From Anaerolineales bacterium (GTDB taxonomy: Bacteria; Chloroflexota; Anaerolineae; Anaerolineales; Villigracilaceae): a stretch of DNA of 64,000 nucleotides. The notes under the pieces are model-generated. The model was not told where the DNA came from and made no database searches. It saw nothing but the letters and a program-made list of their open reading frames with translations. This document shows, one piece after another, positions 49,806 to 59,153 of the stretch (its first letter is position 1; each line of letters opens with the position of its first letter). The stretch spans positions 372,001 through 436,000 of the forward strand of contig JACKAW010000001.1 in NCBI GenBank assembly GCA_020634885.1, given 5' to 3'. The position numbers were made by a program, and so were the translations under genes.

Positions 49806-51371
49806 ATGTCCATTGTCCCTTCCATGCTCCCAGATTTTCGGGTTCGCCAGCGTGACTACCTATTGGAAATTTCGCGCCTCTTAACCCAGGAATTGGATCT
49901 GGAAAAACTGATGGCGCGCATTTTGCGTGTTTCCATTGAAATGCTCGCCGGGCAGGCAGGCATCATTGCGCTCAAACTACCCGACGGCTGGCGCGTCGCT
50001 GCTGCACATGGCATCGCCCCGGCTTTTCTCTCCTATTTAACCCCGCTGCTCGCCGAAGAAAAAGTCCGCGAGTTGGATGTGACCGAACTCAACCGCATGT
50101 TAAAAGAACTGACCTACACCGCAAGCATGGGGTTGCTCAACGGCACAGGGCTGCCCCTCTCTACACATGGACAAGTGATCGGCGTCATTTTCATCTTCCG
50201 CAATTATCCTGATGTTTTCACGCCCAACGATCGCATCCTCTTGCAATCTTTTGCAGATCAGGCAGCCATTGCCGTATTCAATGCCCAACTCTACGGGCAG
50301 GTCTCTTACGAAAAGAAAAGACTCGACGCCCTGCTGGATTCAGCCGGTGACGGTATGCTGATCCTCGATGCCGACTTGAATATTGAACGATCTAACGAAG
50401 CCTTTTGTACATTATACGGATTGAAACACGAAGAGATCGCAAACAAGCCGCACCGCGAGATCGTTCAATGGAAAAAGAAGCCCCAAGAAAGTACATTGGA
50501 AGAAGCCGTCACATCAGGCTGGCCGCTTACGCCCAACGCCACCCTATATGTAGAAGGCGATCTAAAACGTTCTGCATCTTCAGCAGTACCGGTCGGCATT
50601 ACCTATGCCCCGCTTCTTTCAGATGAAGGAAAGCTGCGCAATGTTATTGTGGCGGTGCGCGATATTTCCCACTTCCGTGCAGCAGACGAGATGAAAGCCA
50701 CCTTTATCTCCATTGTCAGCCACGAGTTACGAACCCCTGTGGCGCTTATCAAAGGATATGCCTCCACCTTGCGCCGCGCCGATGCAAAGTGGGATAAGAA
50801 CACCATCAACGATTCTCTGAGCGTCATCGAAGAAGAAGCGGATCGCCTATCCAAAATGATCGATGATCTACTGGATGCTTCGCGGCTGCAAGCAGGAGGC
50901 TTGAGCTTGAATCAAGCTGATGTCGCCATCCCCAGCCTTGCGTTAAGAGTGAGCGAACGGTTTACATCCCAATCACCCAAACATAAGATCGTTTCAGAAT
51001 TCCCTGAAAATTTTCCGATCGTCCTCGGTGATGAAAACCGCCTTGAGCAGGTTCTCTCAAATCTCGTTTCCAATGCGTTGAAATACGCGCCTGAAGGTGA
51101 AATAAAAATTATGGGAACCATCCTTCCTGAACAAGTCGTCATCTGCGTCAGCGATGAGGGCCCCGGGATCGATGCAAAAGACCTGCCGCACATCTTTGAT
51201 CGTTTCTATCGTTCCAACACTGCGGTTAAACATACCAAGGGAGCAGGGTTAGGGTTGTACCTTGCCCGCGCCATCATTGATTCGCATGGCGGGCGTATTT
51301 GGGCAGAAGGAAAAAACGGCTCGAACGCCGCTGGAGCTGGTGCGCGAATTTGTTTTTCACTACCCCGATAG
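49806..51371 (+). CDS. Sensor histidine kinase (GAF-PAS-HisKA-HATPase)
   Basis: A 521-residue cytoplasmic sensor kinase without membrane segments. The GAF domain runs about 20-165 and PAS about 178-290 (LDALLDSAGDGMLILDADLN). HisKA has phospho-acceptor His306 in SIVSHELRTPV. The ATPase has N-box NLVSNALKYAPEGE, G1 DEGPGID and G2 GAGLGLYLAR. No response regulator is adjacent, so it is an orphan kinase. A TAAAAT box (49791-49796) lies 9 bp before the ATG and there is no ribosome-binding site, hinting at a leaderless message. Confidence 0.93.
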   Translation: MSIVPSMLPDFRVRQRDYLLEISRLLTQELDLEKLMARILRVSIEMLAGQAGIIALKLPDGWRVAAAHGIAPAFLSYLTPLLAEEKVRELDVTELNRMLKELTYTASMGLLNGTGLPLSTHGQVIGVIFIFRNYPDVFTPNDRILLQSFADQAAIAVFNAQLYGQVSYEKKRLDALLDSAGDGMLILDADLNIERSNEAFCTLYGLKHEEIANKPHREIVQWKKKPQESTLEEAVTSGWPLTPNATLYVEGDLKRSASSAVPVGITYAPLLSDEGKLRNVIVAVRDISHFRAADEMKATFISIVSHELRTPVALIKGYASTLRRADAKWDKNTINDSLSVIEEEADRLSKMIDDLLDASRLQAGGLSLNQADVAIPSLALRVSERFTSQSPKHKIVSEFPENFPIVLGDENRLEQVLSNLVSNALKYAPEGEIKIMGTILPEQVVICVSDEGPGIDAKDLPHIFDRFYRSNTAVKHTKGAGLGLYLARAIIDSHGGRIWAEGKNGSNAAGAGARICFSLPR

Positions 51372-51452
51372 TTTTCGGGTATCTTTTAATGCAGGCTATT
51401 TTTGCAGTACAGGTTTTCAACCTGCCATCAGAATTACGAAAAGGATAAACCA

Positions 51453-53258
51453 ATGTCTAAGATATTATCTCGCAATAAAGTGAACAAGAAGTACACGTGG
51501 AACGCAGAGAGTGTTTTCAAATCGTCCAAACAGTGGGAAGCCGCTTTGAAAGCCCTGATAAAAGACCTGCCCAACGTTAAGAAGTTTGCCGGAAAACTTG
51601 GACAAAGCCCCGAAATGCTTTTGAAAGGATTGAAAGCGGTTGAGGGCGTTTCTTTGAAGGCGTACACCGTTTTTATGTATGCCCAGTTCCTTTATGCGGT
51701 AGATACAACCAACCAGGAAGCAGCGGGTATGGTTGGTAAAGCGCAAGGCATGATGGGGCAAGTTGGGGCGGCTGTTTCATTTTTGAACCCTGAGTTGTTG
51801 AAGATCGGTGAGAAGAAACTCGATACTTGGATGAAGAAGAATGCAAAACTTGCCGTGTATCGCCAGAATTTTGACGACCTCTTCCGCCAGCAGGCACATG
51901 TGCGCTCGGCTGAAGTGGAGGAAATTCTTGGCATGGTCGGCGACCCATTTAGCGGCGCTCAAAACAGTACCAGCATGTTGGTCAATGCAGATTTCAAATT
52001 TGACCCGGCTGTAGATAGCAAGGGCAAAAAGATCGAGATCACACAGGGTAATTTTTACTCCACCCTATTGGAGCATCCCGACCGAAAAGTGCGTGAGAGT
52101 TCGTTTAATAACTATCACGACAAACATATTGAATTTAAGAATACCCTGGCGACCAATCTCTCCACATCGATCAGCGCGAATGTTTTCAACATGCGGGCGC
52201 GCAAGTTCAATTCGACACTTTCTGCTTCGTTATTTGCCAACAATGTTCCCGAAGCTGTATTTCACAACCTGATCAATACATTTAAAAAGAAATTGCCGGT
52301 GTGGCACCGCTATTTTGAGATCAAACGCAAGGCGCTGAAGTTAAGAGATTTTCAGTATTATGATGTGTGGGCGCCGCTTGCCCAAAAGAGTACGCCGATC
52401 TCTTTTGAAAAGGCAGTGGACTATATTAGCGACAGCCTCACACCGCTTGGCAATGAATACGTTAGCGCCCTGCGACAGGGTTGTTTGAAAGACCGCTGGG
52501 TGGATTCAACGGTCAACGTTGGCAAAATGAATGGAGCATTTTCATACGGTTCACCCGAAACGCATCCTTTCATTATGATGTCGTATACCAACGACATTGG
52601 CTCCATGAGTACACTTGCACATGAACTCGGTCACTCGATGCATTCGTATCTTTCATGGAAGAACCAGCCTTTTGCTTATTCAGGGTATTCGCTTTTTGTA
52701 GCAGAAGTGGCATCCAATTTCAATCAAGCCATGATGCGCGGTCACCTTCTTAAAACTGTGAAAGACCCGAATTTCCTGATCGGTCTTATTGAAGAAGCCG
52801 TAAGCGGAAATTTCTTCCGTTATTTCTTCCAAATGCCCATTCTTGCACGGTTTGAACTGGAAACACACCAACGCGCTGAACGCGGCGAACCCCTCACCGC
52901 AGATTCCATGATGAATCTGATGGCAGATCTTTTTAGCGAAGGATTCGGACCCAAGGTTAAGATCGACCGTCCGCGTGTAGGGATGGTATGGTCTACTTTC
53001 AGCCATCTGTTTGCAGATTATTATGTTTATCAATATGCCACCGGCATTTCTGGCGCACATGCCCTTTCAGGACGCATTTTGCGCGGAGAGCCAAACTCGG
53101 CGGAAGATTACCTCGGCTTCTTAACCTCTGGCTCGTCCAGATACCCATTGGATGTCTTAAACTCGGCGGGCGTGGATTTAACCAAACCAAAAGCAGTGGA
53201 AGAGACCTTTGCCGTGATGGAAGGGTATATTGACCGCCTCGAAGAACTGGTAGGTTAA
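51453..53258 (+). CDS. M3-family oligoendopeptidase (PepF-like)
   Basis: A 601-residue zinc metallopeptidase that cleaves short peptides in the cytoplasm. The ATG at 51453 follows AAAAGGAT. The zinc site is HELGHSMHS with His390, Glu391 and His394, and the third ligand Glu in FVAEVASNFN. The substrate-binding YQYATG-type segment VYQYATGISGAHALS is near the C-terminus. The N-terminal region (about 10-190) is the oligopeptidase F helical domain. It stands alone downstream of the histidine kinase. Confidence 0.93.
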   Translation: MSKILSRNKVNKKYTWNAESVFKSSKQWEAALKALIKDLPNVKKFAGKLGQSPEMLLKGLKAVEGVSLKAYTVFMYAQFLYAVDTTNQEAAGMVGKAQGMMGQVGAAVSFLNPELLKIGEKKLDTWMKKNAKLAVYRQNFDDLFRQQAHVRSAEVEEILGMVGDPFSGAQNSTSMLVNADFKFDPAVDSKGKKIEITQGNFYSTLLEHPDRKVRESSFNNYHDKHIEFKNTLATNLSTSISANVFNMRARKFNSTLSASLFANNVPEAVFHNLINTFKKKLPVWHRYFEIKRKALKLRDFQYYDVWAPLAQKSTPISFEKAVDYISDSLTPLGNEYVSALRQGCLKDRWVDSTVNVGKMNGAFSYGSPETHPFIMMSYTNDIGSMSTLAHELGHSMHSYLSWKNQPFAYSGYSLFVAEVASNFNQAMMRGHLLKTVKDPNFLIGLIEEAVSGNFFRYFFQMPILARFELETHQRAERGEPLTADSMMNLMADLFSEGFGPKVKIDRPRVGMVWSTFSHLFADYYVYQYATGISGAHALSGRILRGEPNSAEDYLGFLTSGSSRYPLDVLNSAGVDLTKPKAVEETFAVMEGYIDRLEELVG

Positions 53259-53287
53259 TCTGGGATCCCTTGATCTTGTAATTTTTT

Positions 53288-53325
53288 ATTACGCATCACA
53301 AAGAACGCTCTTTGTGATGCGTAAT
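53288..53325. repeat. 16-bp perfect inverted repeat before the CpXC gene
   Basis: Arms 53288-53303 and 53310-53325, 6-nt loop, ending 5 bp before a TAAAAT -10-like box (53331-53336). It covers the -35 region and spacer of that promoter. No U-tract follows, so it is more operator-like than terminator-like. Confidence 0.6.
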
Positions 53326-53372
53326 TCGTGTAAAATACACCCCGCAAGTAAAACCTGAAACTGGAACTATAA

Positions 53373-54725
53373 ATGGCACAAACACAAATTGCATGTCCTC
53401 GTTGTAGACAAATGATCGCCGCCCACGTTGAACAATTATTCGATGTGACAGCCGACCCCGGCGCCAAGCAGCGCCTGCTTGGCGGGCAGTCTAACCATGC
53501 CCACTGCCCGCATTGCGGATATCAGGGCCGCCTCGCTACACCTATCGTTTACCATGACAACGAAAAAGAATTACTGCTCACGTTCTTCCCCTCTGAACTG
53601 GGCTTGCCGCTGCATGAGCAGGAGCGCATGATCGGACCATTGATCAAGCAGATCACAGACCGTCTGCCTGCCGAAAAACGCAAGGGATACCTGCTTAACC
53701 CGCAAGCCAACCTCACCTACGAATCGATGATCGAAACCATTCTCGGTAAAGACGGGGTCACTCCTGAAATGCTCAAGTCGCAGCAGGAACGGGTTCAATT
53801 CATTGAACGTTTGATGCAGGTCACATCCAAGGATGTCCGCACAGAATTGATCAAGGACAACGCCAGGATCATTGACGAACAGTTCTTCGCTTTGTTTAGC
53901 CGCATTGCACAAAGCGCCCTTGGCAGCGGGCAGGAGCAAATGGCTCGCGCCTTGATCGATATTCAAACCCAACTGCTTGAAGAGACTGAATACGGCAAAC
54001 AATTAAAAGAATCGGTTGGAGAAATGGAAGCGGTTCAACACCAATTGCAGGACGCAGGCAAGGACTTGACCCGTGAAAAACTGCTGGATTTTGTGCTTGA
54101 ATCCAAGACCGATGCCCGTATTCGCGCTTATGTTTCCATGGCACGCGGCGGTATGGATTATTCCTTCTTTCAAACCCTGAGCGAACGCATCGACAAAGCC
54201 GAAGGTGAAGAAAAGACCCGCTTGGAAGGCATCCGCGAAAAACTGTTGGGGTTTGTGGCAGAGGTGGATAAACAGATGGAAGCCCGCTTAAAGCAAGCTA
54301 CGGGATTCATCGAAAGTCTGCTTGCCGAACCCGATATTGAACAAGCCGTATCTGCCAATCTTGATAAATTCACACAAGATGCGGTTGAGGTTGCCCAACA
54401 AATGCTGCAACAGGCAGCCGAGAAGAATGAATACGAGCGCATGGGCAAGCTGCAAAAGATGATTCAGGTGCTTCAAGCGGCGAGCGCCCCACCGGAGATT
54501 GCGATCATTGAACAGTTGATGCAACTGCCAGATGCCGCCACCATGGAACAGGCATTAAATCAGACCCCTGAAATCGTCACCCAGGAATTGCTTGATACCT
54601 TAGCGGGGTTGATCACACAAATGGAACAGCAGCCAGATAACCCCGAAGCACAGGCAATGGGAGAAAAGATCGGCGAGGTTTACAAGGTCGCTCTCAAAAT
54701 GTCTATGAAAAAGAATATGGGTTAA
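53373..54725 (+). CDS. CpXC-domain protein with long helical C-terminus
   Basis: A 450-residue protein. The N-terminal zinc-ribbon-like CpXC domain has Cys8/Cys11 (ACPRC) and Cys45/Cys48 (HCPHC), with GYQGRLATPIVYH and the conserved KELLLTFFPSEL strand. From about residue 120 the protein is largely helical and rich in Glu, Gln and Met, with probable coiled coils (about 210-420). CpXC proteins have no assigned function. It has its own promoter and ends at a strong bidirectional terminator. The ribosome-binding site is weak. Confidence 0.82.
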   Translation: MAQTQIACPRCRQMIAAHVEQLFDVTADPGAKQRLLGGQSNHAHCPHCGYQGRLATPIVYHDNEKELLLTFFPSELGLPLHEQERMIGPLIKQITDRLPAEKRKGYLLNPQANLTYESMIETILGKDGVTPEMLKSQQERVQFIERLMQVTSKDVRTELIKDNARIIDEQFFALFSRIAQSALGSGQEQMARALIDIQTQLLEETEYGKQLKESVGEMEAVQHQLQDAGKDLTREKLLDFVLESKTDARIRAYVSMARGGMDYSFFQTLSERIDKAEGEEKTRLEGIREKLLGFVAEVDKQMEARLKQATGFIESLLAEPDIEQAVSANLDKFTQDAVEVAQQMLQQAAEKNEYERMGKLQKMIQVLQAASAPPEIAIIEQLMQLPDAATMEQALNQTPEIVTQELLDTLAGLITQMEQQPDNPEAQAMGEKIGEVYKVALKMSMKKNMG

Positions 54726-54732
54726 TTAAAAT

Positions 54733-54782
54733 AAGGTAACAAAAAGCGGAGCTTGCAAGCAAGCTTCGCTTTTTGTTACCTT
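54733..54782. terminator. Bidirectional terminator
   Basis: The main 16-bp perfect stem (54733-54748 with 54767-54782) continues inward through GAGCTTG/CAAGCTT. It lies between the CpXC gene (+) and the PIG-L gene (-), whose last codons it overlaps. Confidence 0.9.
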
Positions 54783-55585
54783 AACCCTGCGAAAAAGTCG
54801 TCTTCCACCGTTCTGCCGCCATTGACAAGGCTAAATGCTCTGAAGAACGCTCCCTGCATTGCCAGTACAGCCACAGCCGCATCTTCATGCATCTCTGCCA
54901 GCGCCCCAAGTGTGGCGAGCTGGCTTTTATGGCAACGAATAGCTCGCCATGCAGTATGACAATACTCTGACATTTCAATACGTGTGGTGACCATCCATTC
55001 TTTCCAGGGGCTCTCACCGCGAAGCTGCCCATCGACAGGAAAGGTCATGTCACTCATATATGGTGCGATCAAGTTGATAAAATTTTCGCCATCTACCATG
55101 TAGTAAAGTTTTGAAACACGGTGAGGTTCCAGTCCGCTTGACGTATTGTATGATGCGTCGGCGGCGCAGACAATGGCGGCATTGGTAAATTGACCGATGG
55201 CAATATGGTCGGGATGCCCATAATTTCCATCGTGTGGAAATGTAACAACCACCTGCGGCTTGATACGTCGAATGTGTGTGACTATTTTTTCAATAGCTTC
55301 GGTGTGATCTGCCTGATCAACCTGTCCGTCGAGGTAATCCAGGAACGAGAGGCTGGTCATGCCCATTTCTTTGATGGCATTACGCAATTCTTCTTCACGG
55401 ATCTGTCCGAGTCGCTCCCAGCCAGGATTCTGCTCCTCGGCTCCGAACCAGCCCATCTCTCCGCGTGAGGCGCAGATCAGGTGCGTTTCCACGCCTTCGG
55501 CGGCATATTTCACCAAGGTCCCACCCATGCCCATCGCTTCATCATCCGGGTGGGCAAATACAGCAAGTAATTTCAATTTAGACAA
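54776..55585 (-). CDS. PIG-L/LmbE family deacetylase
   Basis: A 269-residue zinc-dependent N-acetylglucosamine deacetylase-type enzyme. The zinc site AHPDDEAMGMGG is at about 11-22 and the third ligand is His in YGHPDHIAIG. CASRGEMGWFG resembles the MshB/BshB substrate region, so a role in low-molecular-weight thiol synthesis or glycan deacetylation is possible. The start codon is TTG at 55585, supported by AGGAG 6 bp upstream. Confidence 0.9.
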   Translation of the reverse strand: MSKLKLLAVFAHPDDEAMGMGGTLVKYAAEGVETHLICASRGEMGWFGAEEQNPGWERLGQIREEELRNAIKEMGMTSLSFLDYLDGQVDQADHTEAIEKIVTHIRRIKPQVVVTFPHDGNYGHPDHIAIGQFTNAAIVCAADASYNTSSGLEPHRVSKLYYMVDGENFINLIAPYMSDMTFPVDGQLRGESPWKEWMVTTRIEMSEYCHTAWRAIRCHKSQLATLGALAEMHEDAAVAVLAMQGAFFRAFSLVNGGRTVEDDFFAGLR

Positions 55586-55602
55586 TACTGGCTCCTAAAC
55601 AA

Positions 55603-55629
55603 CAACCGCCACTTTTTAAGTGACGGTTG
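55603..55629 (-). terminator. Terminator after the FHA/flavin-type pair
   Basis: A 12-bp stem with one wobble (55603-55614 with 55618-55629) and TTGTTT following on the minus strand, just past the stop of the PNPOx-like gene. Confidence 0.65.
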
Positions 55630-55634
55630 AAAAG

Positions 55635-56108
55635 TTATCGGCTTGAAACATTCACCAGGGAATCGGCTGTTATATTGAATGCCTTGGCAAAACCTGCCAC
55701 ATACCGCCCGCCGCGCGGGGTGATGCGCCAGAAGCTAAAATCGGAAAGGGAAAAGAGTCTTTCTGATTCGGGGAAACGTGCAAGGTATTGTTCCTTGAGC
55801 GGTGTATATCCCGGCTCGCCGATCTGAATATTCTCTGCTTTGCCCCGAATGGATACGCGCGCAAGGGTTTGAGGGTCTTCCCTGCCATCATCTGTTTCGC
55901 AAATATGCAGAGAGACGCGATTGTATTTCTCCATATCCACTGTATGCTGGGCAAGCCGGCTTACAAAAATATGGAATGCTGAAAAATCTTCGGCATAAAT
56001 ATATGCCACCATGGAAACCTGGGGGTAATCATCGCGCCATGTGCCAAGCGATGCAATGCGGGTGTTGCGAATAAGTTGCGCAAGCACTTTTTCTGACTGT
56101 GCATCCAT
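55635..56108 (-). CDS. Pyridoxamine 5'-phosphate oxidase-like FMN-binding protein
   Basis: A 157-residue split-barrel protein. The opening TRIASLGTWRDDYPQVSMVAY is the standard FMN-binding barrel start, followed by FHIFVSRLAQHTVDM (HugZ-like) and GKAENIQIGEP. It may reduce or oxidise a flavin-dependent substrate, or degrade haem. True PdxH activity is unlikely, because it lacks the longer substrate region. Its ATG is 3 bp past the FHA gene stop, so they form one operon. Confidence 0.87.
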   Translation of the reverse strand: MDAQSEKVLAQLIRNTRIASLGTWRDDYPQVSMVAYIYAEDFSAFHIFVSRLAQHTVDMEKYNRVSLHICETDDGREDPQTLARVSIRGKAENIQIGEPGYTPLKEQYLARFPESERLFSLSDFSFWRITPRGGRYVAGFAKAFNITADSLVNVSSR

Positions 56109-56111
56109 GCT

Positions 56112-56768
56112 TCATTCTCCCAGGGCGGGGTTATCCAAACGCAGCCCATGTCCGCGGACGGTATTGATGTATTGATGACTGGGGTCTAACACAGCCAGCC
56201 GGTCGCGCAAGCGGCGGATCAAGGCATCTAATGCCTGGTCTGAAACCCCGGCGGTTTGTTCTTCGCCCCATACTTCTGATACAAGTTGGGCACGGTCGAT
56301 CACCTGCCCTTGTTTTTCGTATAAAACCCAAAGAAGTTTGAACTGCTGGGCAGAAAGAGACGGAATCAATTGCTGGTTATTCACCCACACCTGTCGTGAT
56401 TTTTGTTCCATCACCAACCGACCAGAGCGGGGACCGCCTTCGGCAAGAGGCATGGTGGCATCGGAAGTGAGATAGGTAAATTGCTGCGCAAGAGCAATAC
56501 CAAACATATCGCCGTCTTGCAGCATGATGGGCCCGCCCAACTCTGCGCCGTTGTAGTTGGTTCCATTCTTACTCCCAAGGTCTTCCAGCGTTGCGCCTTC
56601 AGAACTGGGGGTAATACGTGCATGAAAACGCGAGACCTGACGGTCTTGTATTTGAATATCACAACTGGGGTCGCGCCCCATCATCAAAGTCCGGCTTAAA
56701 TTCCAACGCTGTCCTTTTAGGGGACCATCCTGCGCGACAAGAATTGGGTATTCCTCTTCTCGTTCCAT
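56112..56768 (-). CDS. FHA-domain winged-helix transcription regulator
   Basis: A 218-residue regulator. The FHA domain is at about 10-100, with MMGRDPSCDIQIQD, VSRFHARI and DLGSKNGTNYNG, the phosphothreonine-binding loops. An OmpR/PhoB-type DNA-binding domain spans about 120-215 (LSAQQFKLLWVLYEKQGQVID, then INTVRGHGLRL). It has no receiver domain, so control is likely through binding of a phosphorylated protein. A Ser/Thr kinase gene lies divergent 213 bp away. AAGGAGA precedes the ATG. Confidence 0.92.
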   Translation of the reverse strand: MEREEEYPILVAQDGPLKGQRWNLSRTLMMGRDPSCDIQIQDRQVSRFHARITPSSEGATLEDLGSKNGTNYNGAELGGPIMLQDGDMFGIALAQQFTYLTSDATMPLAEGGPRSGRLVMEQKSRQVWVNNQQLIPSLSAQQFKLLWVLYEKQGQVIDRAQLVSEVWGEEQTAGVSDQALDALIRRLRDRLAVLDPSHQYINTVRGHGLRLDNPALGE

Positions 56769-56981
56769 AATCTCCTTAATGTAGAGGCGCTCTTTCTGGA
56801 TGCACCAAATAGTTTTTTAGCCTAACCCGCTTCACTGCAAAGGCGTTTATAATATTAGCAGAAAAGCGGGCATCTGTGGTTGATTATATTGCAATCTGCA
56901 CGCCGCAGAATTGCAAATGTGATACACGCCGAAAATATCACAAAACGCCGCGCACCCGCTTCAAGAACTAAAGGAGAAGGA

Positions 56982-57971
56982 TTGCCCCCATCATTAGCCA
57001 ACGGGGAGATTCTGCGTGAACGCTACATTGTCCGTGAACAGATCGGGCGTGGCGGCACTGGCAACATTTATCTTGCAGATGATACACGCCTGCAAGGACG
57101 TCAGTGTGCGATCAAGGAAGTAGAACACGACAAATCTCTCCCCCCCGAGGTACTCTCACAAGCCCGCGATCAATTCTTTCGCGAAGCTTCTGTACTCGCG
57201 CGCCTCGACCACCCCAACCTGCCCAAGGTTTCAGACTTCTTCTCACTTGGCTCACTAGACTATCTCGTAATGGATTACGTCCCCGGCAAAGACCTGCGCC
57301 AACTTATGCAGGAAGCCCGCCGCAACAACGCATTCCTTCCCGAAGCAGATGTACTCAAATGGGCTACCCAGATTGCCGACGCCCTAAACTACCTGCACCA
57401 GCAAGACCCGCCCATTATCCACCGCGATATAAAACCGAGCAACATCAAACTGACCCCGAGCGGGCTTGTCAAACTGGTAGATTTTGGGCTGGTGAAGATC
57501 ATGGCGCCGGGAGAGGCAACCGTCACCGTCATTCAAGGGCAGGGAACTGCACTTTACACACCGCTTGAACAATATGGAGGGGATGATGTACACACCGATG
57601 CGAAAGCGGATATTTTCTCCTTTGGCGCAACCCTGTACCACCTGCTAACCAACGAGCCGCCCGCCGAAGCACGCAAACGCTTCTTAAATAGCCGCAGCCT
57701 GACTCCCCCAGCAGACATTAACCCACGCCTCAGCCCCAGCGTGGAAAGAGCCGTCTTATGGGCAATGTCACTCCACCCCAAAGACAGACCCGCCGATGTC
57801 ACCATCTTCCGCGATGCCTTGCTGGGAAAACTGGATACACCGAAGCAGTACGAAATTGACCGTTTCGGGTTTGAAATACCACGCATCCCGCTTTTTTCTC
57901 CAGAGCAGATCGCCGGATATGTGGCGCTTGGATTATTTATTGTAAGTTTGATAGCAACTGTCGTGCGGTAG
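56982..57971 (+). CDS. Ser/Thr protein kinase with C-terminal membrane anchor
   Basis: A 329-residue PknB-like kinase from the TTG at 56982, chosen because AAAGGAG lies 5 bp before it. The frame is open upstream to 56880, giving 34 further residues without support. The Gly loop is IGRGGTGNIYLA, the ATP lysine is in CAIKEVE, the catalytic loop HRDIKPSNIK and the metal site DFGLVK. One membrane helix lies near the C-terminus (about 305-325), with no extracellular sensor domain. A TATAAT box is at about 56850. It is divergent from the FHA regulator, its probable partner. Confidence 0.88.
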   Translation: MPPSLANGEILRERYIVREQIGRGGTGNIYLADDTRLQGRQCAIKEVEHDKSLPPEVLSQARDQFFREASVLARLDHPNLPKVSDFFSLGSLDYLVMDYVPGKDLRQLMQEARRNNAFLPEADVLKWATQIADALNYLHQQDPPIIHRDIKPSNIKLTPSGLVKLVDFGLVKIMAPGEATVTVIQGQGTALYTPLEQYGGDDVHTDAKADIFSFGATLYHLLTNEPPAEARKRFLNSRSLTPPADINPRLSPSVERAVLWAMSLHPKDRPADVTIFRDALLGKLDTPKQYEIDRFGFEIPRIPLFSPEQIAGYVALGLFIVSLIATVVR

Positions 57972-57973
57972 CT

Positions 57974-58909
57974 TCACCCAGTCGTTGTATTTGCTTTTTC
58001 GATCATTCTACAGAACGAGCACAGATCCGGCGCAGAAGTGGGCTGACCACATTTGGCACATGGGTGGATATGTGCTTGAACCGCATCTTTTTCGATAAAC
58101 AAATTCCCACTCTGCCGCGCATCCAGAAAACGCAAATAAAAGGTGAGTTTGATTCCCGGGCGGGTATTTTCAAGCTGATTCAACGTCTCTTTATAAAAGA
58201 CTTGTGTAGCCCCATCTGCAAATGGACACTCATCATAAATATATTCAATGCCCCTTGCAATTGAATAGGCGGTCATTTCGCGTTCGTAGAAACGGCACAA
58301 AGGTTTCACTTTGCGGGCAAGCCCGTCTTTTTCAGGCAGAACTGGTCTCTGACGCAGCAAATAATCTGACGACCATTGCAAGGTATTCCCGAATAAAACG
58401 GCAGCCTCATCATCAAGGTTGTGACCGGTGGCAAGAACATCGTACCCAAGATCACGGGCAATACGATTCATTTCGTGGCGTTTTGCCAACCCGCAAACTG
58501 AACAGGGCTTGCCGTGCCCGCGATAGCTGATATCAGAAAGCACAGGGATCGAGTAACCATATTCTTTTTCGATATTGACGGTATGCAAGGTCAAGCCGTT
58601 CTTTTCAGCAAACTCTGCCGTCAAACGATGCGACTCATCTGAATAATTCACGCCGCCATCAATGCCCAGCCCAAGGTACAGCCCGTCTGCCTTGTAGCCG
58701 AGGCGGGTGAGAATATCCCACAAAGCGAGCGAATCCTTGCCGCCTGAAACAGCGACAAGAACCTTCTCTTCGCGGGTGAACATGTTATATTTTTTGATAA
58801 AGCGTTCGGTCTGCTCGGGAATCCATTCGATAAAATGTTCTTTGCACAACGCCATACGATGCTGGCGCATATTGACCGAGGCTTTTCCACCACACTTCTT
58901 ACATTTCAT
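57974..58909 (-). CDS. ttuA: TtuA/Ncs6-type tRNA 2-thiolation enzyme
   Basis: A 311-residue adenylating sulfurtransferase that thiolates uridine in tRNA. It has an N-terminal zinc finger (Cys3, Cys6, Cys22, His25), the PP-loop SGGKDS (55-60), and PCSVC with Cys136/Cys139 plus DECPF, matching the [4Fe-4S] ligand set of TtuA. A C-terminal zinc finger ends CAKCG ... CSFC. The ubiquitin-like sulfur donor gene lies 1 bp upstream. In known systems the product is 2-thio-m5U54, or s2U34 in the Ncs6 branch; the position here is unproven. Confidence 0.9.
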   Translation of the reverse strand: MKCKKCGGKASVNMRQHRMALCKEHFIEWIPEQTERFIKKYNMFTREEKVLVAVSGGKDSLALWDILTRLGYKADGLYLGLGIDGGVNYSDESHRLTAEFAEKNGLTLHTVNIEKEYGYSIPVLSDISYRGHGKPCSVCGLAKRHEMNRIARDLGYDVLATGHNLDDEAAVLFGNTLQWSSDYLLRQRPVLPEKDGLARKVKPLCRFYEREMTAYSIARGIEYIYDECPFADGATQVFYKETLNQLENTRPGIKLTFYLRFLDARQSGNLFIEKDAVQAHIHPCAKCGQPTSAPDLCSFCRMIEKANTTTG

Positions 58910-58910
58910 A

Positions 58911-59105
58911 TCAACCGCCTGATATTACCGCAACGAGCTTGATGACTTCCCCGTCTTTCAATATTTCATCTTCGGTGATCAACTCACCTTCACGCGTGGC
59001 AATCACAGATTCGGGAATGATATTGCACTTCTTCAAGGCATCCAACAAAGCCATTCCGGCTTTTACTTCATACTCATTGGTTCGTAAAATCAATTTGACT
59101 GGCAT
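58911..59105 (-). CDS. ttuB: TtuB-like ubiquitin-fold sulfur carrier
   Basis: A 64-residue beta-grasp protein ending in the required SGG, which is thiocarboxylated to carry sulfur. The MoaD/ThiS-like pattern is KLILRTNEYEVKAGMALLDAL ... DGEVIKLVAVISGG, described here in parts. It directly precedes the thiolase gene with one base between, so it is the likely sulfur donor for that enzyme and not for molybdopterin or thiamine synthesis. No E1-like activating enzyme is in the window. Confidence 0.88.
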   Translation of the reverse strand: MPVKLILRTNEYEVKAGMALLDALKKCNIIPESVIATREGELITEDEILKDGEVIKLVAVISGG

Positions 59106-59153
59106 TTTTAACTCCTGGGGCTTGCAATTCTACCATGTTGAAAAAAACATGCC

